Source of the DNA: an uncultured Pelagibacteraceae bacterium
GTDB taxonomy: Bacteria; Pseudomonadota; Alphaproteobacteria; Pelagibacterales; Pelagibacteraceae
Length of the DNA stretch: 64,000 nt
Assembly: GCA_902569405.1 (NCBI GenBank)
Contig: CACFTX010000001.1
Span: 248,001-312,000, forward strand
Direction of reading: 5' to 3'
Shown piece by piece: positions 62,044 to 64,000 of this stretch. The translations under genes were made by a program, and so were the position numbers. The notes under the pieces are model-generated. The model was not told the origin of the DNA. It saw nothing but the letters and a program-made list of their open reading frames with translations, and did not search any database. Numbering within the stretch: the first letter of the stretch is position 1; each line of letters opens with the position of its first letter.

Positions 62044-62984
62044 TATTGACAAAAAATTTTTAAACAAGCCATTCTAACTGCTACTCCTAATTCAACCTGT
62101 TCTTTTATTACACTTTTATTGATATCATCAGCTAATTTTGTGTCTATTTCTATTCCACGATTCATTGGTCCGGGATGCATAATTAAAGCATCATTTTTTG
62201 CTTCGTTTAATTTATCAGGCGTTAGTCCATAATATTCATAGTATTCTCTGTTAGAAGATAAGAATGAACTTGTCATTCTTTCATTTTGTAATCTAAGCAT
62301 CATAACAATATCACAATCCTTTAATCCCTTTTTCATATCGGAAAAAGTATTAACTCCTAGTTTGTTAATGTCTTTTGGAAGCAAATTAGATGGACCTATT
62401 ATATTTACTTCAGCACCTAACATGTTTAACAAATAAATATTTGATCTCGCTACTCTTGAATGAAGTATGTCTCCACATATTGCAATTCTTAAACCTTGTA
62501 TTTTATTTTTTCTATCAATAATAGTTAAAGCGTCCAACAAAGCTTGTGTAGGGTGTTCTCTTCTGCCATCACCTGCATTAAGCACGGCACAATTAACTTT
62601 TTGAGATAAGAGATTACATGCACCAGAGTCTTGATGTCTAATTACAATTATATCAGGGTGCATGGCATTTAAAGTCATTGCAGTATCAATTAACGTTTCA
62701 CCTTTTTTTATTGCTGAGTTTGTAATATTCATCGACATTACATCTGCACCAAGTCTTTTACCAGCCAACTCAAAGGAACTTTGTGTTCTTGTAGAAGGCT
62801 CAAAAAATAAATTGATTTGAGTTTTTCCTTTTAGAATATCAATTTTTTTGTTTTTGCTTTTATTTAACGAAATAAATTTTTTTGCTTCAAATAGAATTAA
62901 GTTAACATCTGAAATTGAAAGATCCTGAATACCTAGAAGATGTTTTTTTGATATTTTAATAGCTTTATTTGAATTTATTGCCAT
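62043..62984 (-). CDS. pyrB: aspartate carbamoyltransferase catalytic subunit
   Basis: [57 protein letters not shown]. Confidence 0.97.
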   Translation of the reverse strand: MAINSNKAIKISKKHLLGIQDLSISDVNLILFEAKKFISLNKSKNKKIDILKGKTQINLFFEPSTRTQSSFELAGKRLGADVMSMNITNSAIKKGETLIDTAMTLNAMHPDIIVIRHQDSGACNLLSQKVNCAVLNAGDGRREHPTQALLDALTIIDRKNKIQGLRIAICGDILHSRVARSNIYLLNMLGAEVNIIGPSNLLPKDINKLGVNTFSDMKKGLKDCDIVMMLRLQNERMTSSFLSSNREYYEYYGLTPDKLNEAKNDALIMHPGPMNRGIEIDTKLADDINKSVIKEQVELGVAVRMACLKIFCQ

Positions 62985-63026
62985 TAAAATTAACTCTATA
63001 GCTATTAAGAGGTATTATTGCAAGTA

Positions 63027-63482
63027 TTAATTATTTAAATAGTCTATTGCACCCTGTAGTATAAAAGCAGCAGCATTTTCATCAATTTTTTTTAATTTTT
63101 TAGAAATATTTACATCAAGTTGTTTAGATAAATTAAAAGCCCCAACTGTTGATAGTCTTTCATCCCATAGACAAATCGGCAAATCGATAGATTTAGATAT
63201 ATTAATTGAAATGTCTTTAACTGATTGCGCGGATGAGCCAGATGAACCATCCATATTTATTGGGTTTCCTATCACTATTCCCTTAATATTATTTTCTTTA
63301 ATAATTTCTTTTAGTTCAGCTATAAGATGAGCTGTGTTAATTCTGTCGATTGTTTTAAAAGGTGTAGCTATGGACTGTCTTTCATCACATATTGACACAC
63401 CGATTCTTTTAGAACCCAAATCTAATCCAATTAATCTTGTTTTAAAGGTTTGTTTTTTTTTAAATTCTTCAATTGTGATCAT
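63027..63482 (-). CDS. ruvX: YqgF/RuvX family putative pre-16S rRNA nuclease / Holliday junction resolvase
   Basis: RLIGLDLGSKRIGVSICD; VIGNPINMDGSSGSSAQSV; LWDERLSTVGA. Confidence 0.93.
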   Translation of the reverse strand: MITIEEFKKKQTFKTRLIGLDLGSKRIGVSICDERQSIATPFKTIDRINTAHLIAELKEIIKENNIKGIVIGNPINMDGSSGSSAQSVKDISINISKSIDLPICLWDERLSTVGAFNLSKQLDVNISKKLKKIDENAAAFILQGAIDYLNN

Positions 63483-63531
63483 ATTGTATATTTTATAGTT
63501 AAGTGGTACTTTGCAATAATTTAAATATCAT

Positions 63532-63819
63532 ATGACAATTGATCTTAAAACAGTAAAAAAAATTTCAAAATTAGCAAGAATTTCAGTTGATGATAAAAAA
63601 GCTAAAAAATTAGAGAGTGATTTAAACTCAATATTTGAGTTTATTGAAAAATTAAATCAATTGGACACGTCGAAATCTGAACCTTTAACCTCAGTTGTTG
63701 ATGCTAAACTTCAACTAAGAAAAGACGAAATAAAATCTCAAAATATAAGAGATCAAATTTTAAAAAACTCACCAGATGACAATAAGGACTTTTTTGTAGT
63801 ACCTAAGGTGATTGAATAA
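63532..63819 (+). CDS. gatC: aspartyl/glutamyl-tRNA amidotransferase subunit C
   Basis: VKKISKLARISVDDKKAKKLESDLNSIFEFIEKLNQLDT. Confidence 0.94.
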   Translation: MTIDLKTVKKISKLARISVDDKKAKKLESDLNSIFEFIEKLNQLDTSKSEPLTSVVDAKLQLRKDEIKSQNIRDQILKNSPDDNKDFFVVPKVIE

Positions 63820-64000
63820 TGTCAAATATTACAGATTTAACATTGGTAGATTTGGTAGAAAAGATTAAAAAAAAAGATTTATCTTCTAAAGAAATTACCA
63901 AAGCTTACGTTGAAAGAGCCGAGAAATCAAAAAAGTTAAACACTTACATCACTGAAGACTTTAATAATGCATTAAAAAAAGCTGATAATTTTGATAACAG
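63819..64000 (+). CDS. gatA: aspartyl/glutamyl-tRNA amidotransferase subunit A, partial (runs past window end)
   Basis: Overlaps the gatC stop; MSNITDLTLVDLVEKIKKKDLSSKEITKAYVERAEKSKKLNTYITEDFNNALKKADNFDN. Confidence 0.93.
   Translation, partial: MSNITDLTLVDLVEKIKKKDLSSKEITKAYVERAEKSKKLNTYITEDFNNALKKADNFDN

Noticed and set aside
1-64000. CRISPR array, insertion sequence, rRNA, riboswitch
   Set aside because: No regularly spaced repeats, transposase motifs, rRNA signatures or recognisable riboswitch cores seen by eye; a covariance-model scan would be needed to exclude short RNAs

Overview
AT-rich, densely packed chromosomal window. The low GC, very short intergenic gaps and gene content resemble a streamlined marine alphaproteobacterium of the SAR11/Pelagibacterales type (taxonomy inferred from style and protein sequence, not searched). 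Left part: purine genes on the minus strand (purB-purC-purS-purQ-purL, purL cut by the window edge), map and sfsA, then a molybdopterin-binding/CinA-like protein, a gamma-glutamylcyclotransferase-like protein, a glycosyltransferase and a PQQ-dependent dehydrogenase. Accessory region, about 10.7-21.5 kb: a secreted SxxK serine-hydrolase-like protein, a Cys-rich membrane-anchored unknown, a PD-(D/E)XK-nuclease-like unknown, then tRNA-Leu(UAA), whose last 56 bp are duplicated exactly 373 bp downstream (attL/attR-like scar around a tiny lipoprotein gene). This is followed by a surface-glycan cassette (O-antigen ligase-like, rfbF, DUF4422-like, C-methyltransferase, 3,5-epimerase, NDP-sugar reductase, rfbG) ending at tRNA-Thr(UGU). 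Both flanking tRNA 3' ends point inward. The remainder is a co-directional run of about 29 kb: tRNA-Tyr, tRNA-Gly, tuf, tRNA-Trp, secE-nusG, rplKAJL, rpoBC, rpsLG-fusA, S10, spc and alpha operons, then an rluC-like gene. It is followed by lipB, mgtE, panC, galU, ugd, a RidA-like gene, topA, plsY, pyrC, pyrB, ruvX, gatC and partial gatA. The strongest second-look items are the tRNA-Leu duplication, the tRNA-bounded glycan cassette (predicted branched-chain CDP-sugar), an A14 homopolymer inside rpsK, a perfect hairpin between rplL and rpoB, and a promoter plus palindrome in the rpoC-rpsL gap. Local gene absences (rpmD, dprA) also stand out. I see no CRISPR array, IS element, rRNA or recognisable integrase.
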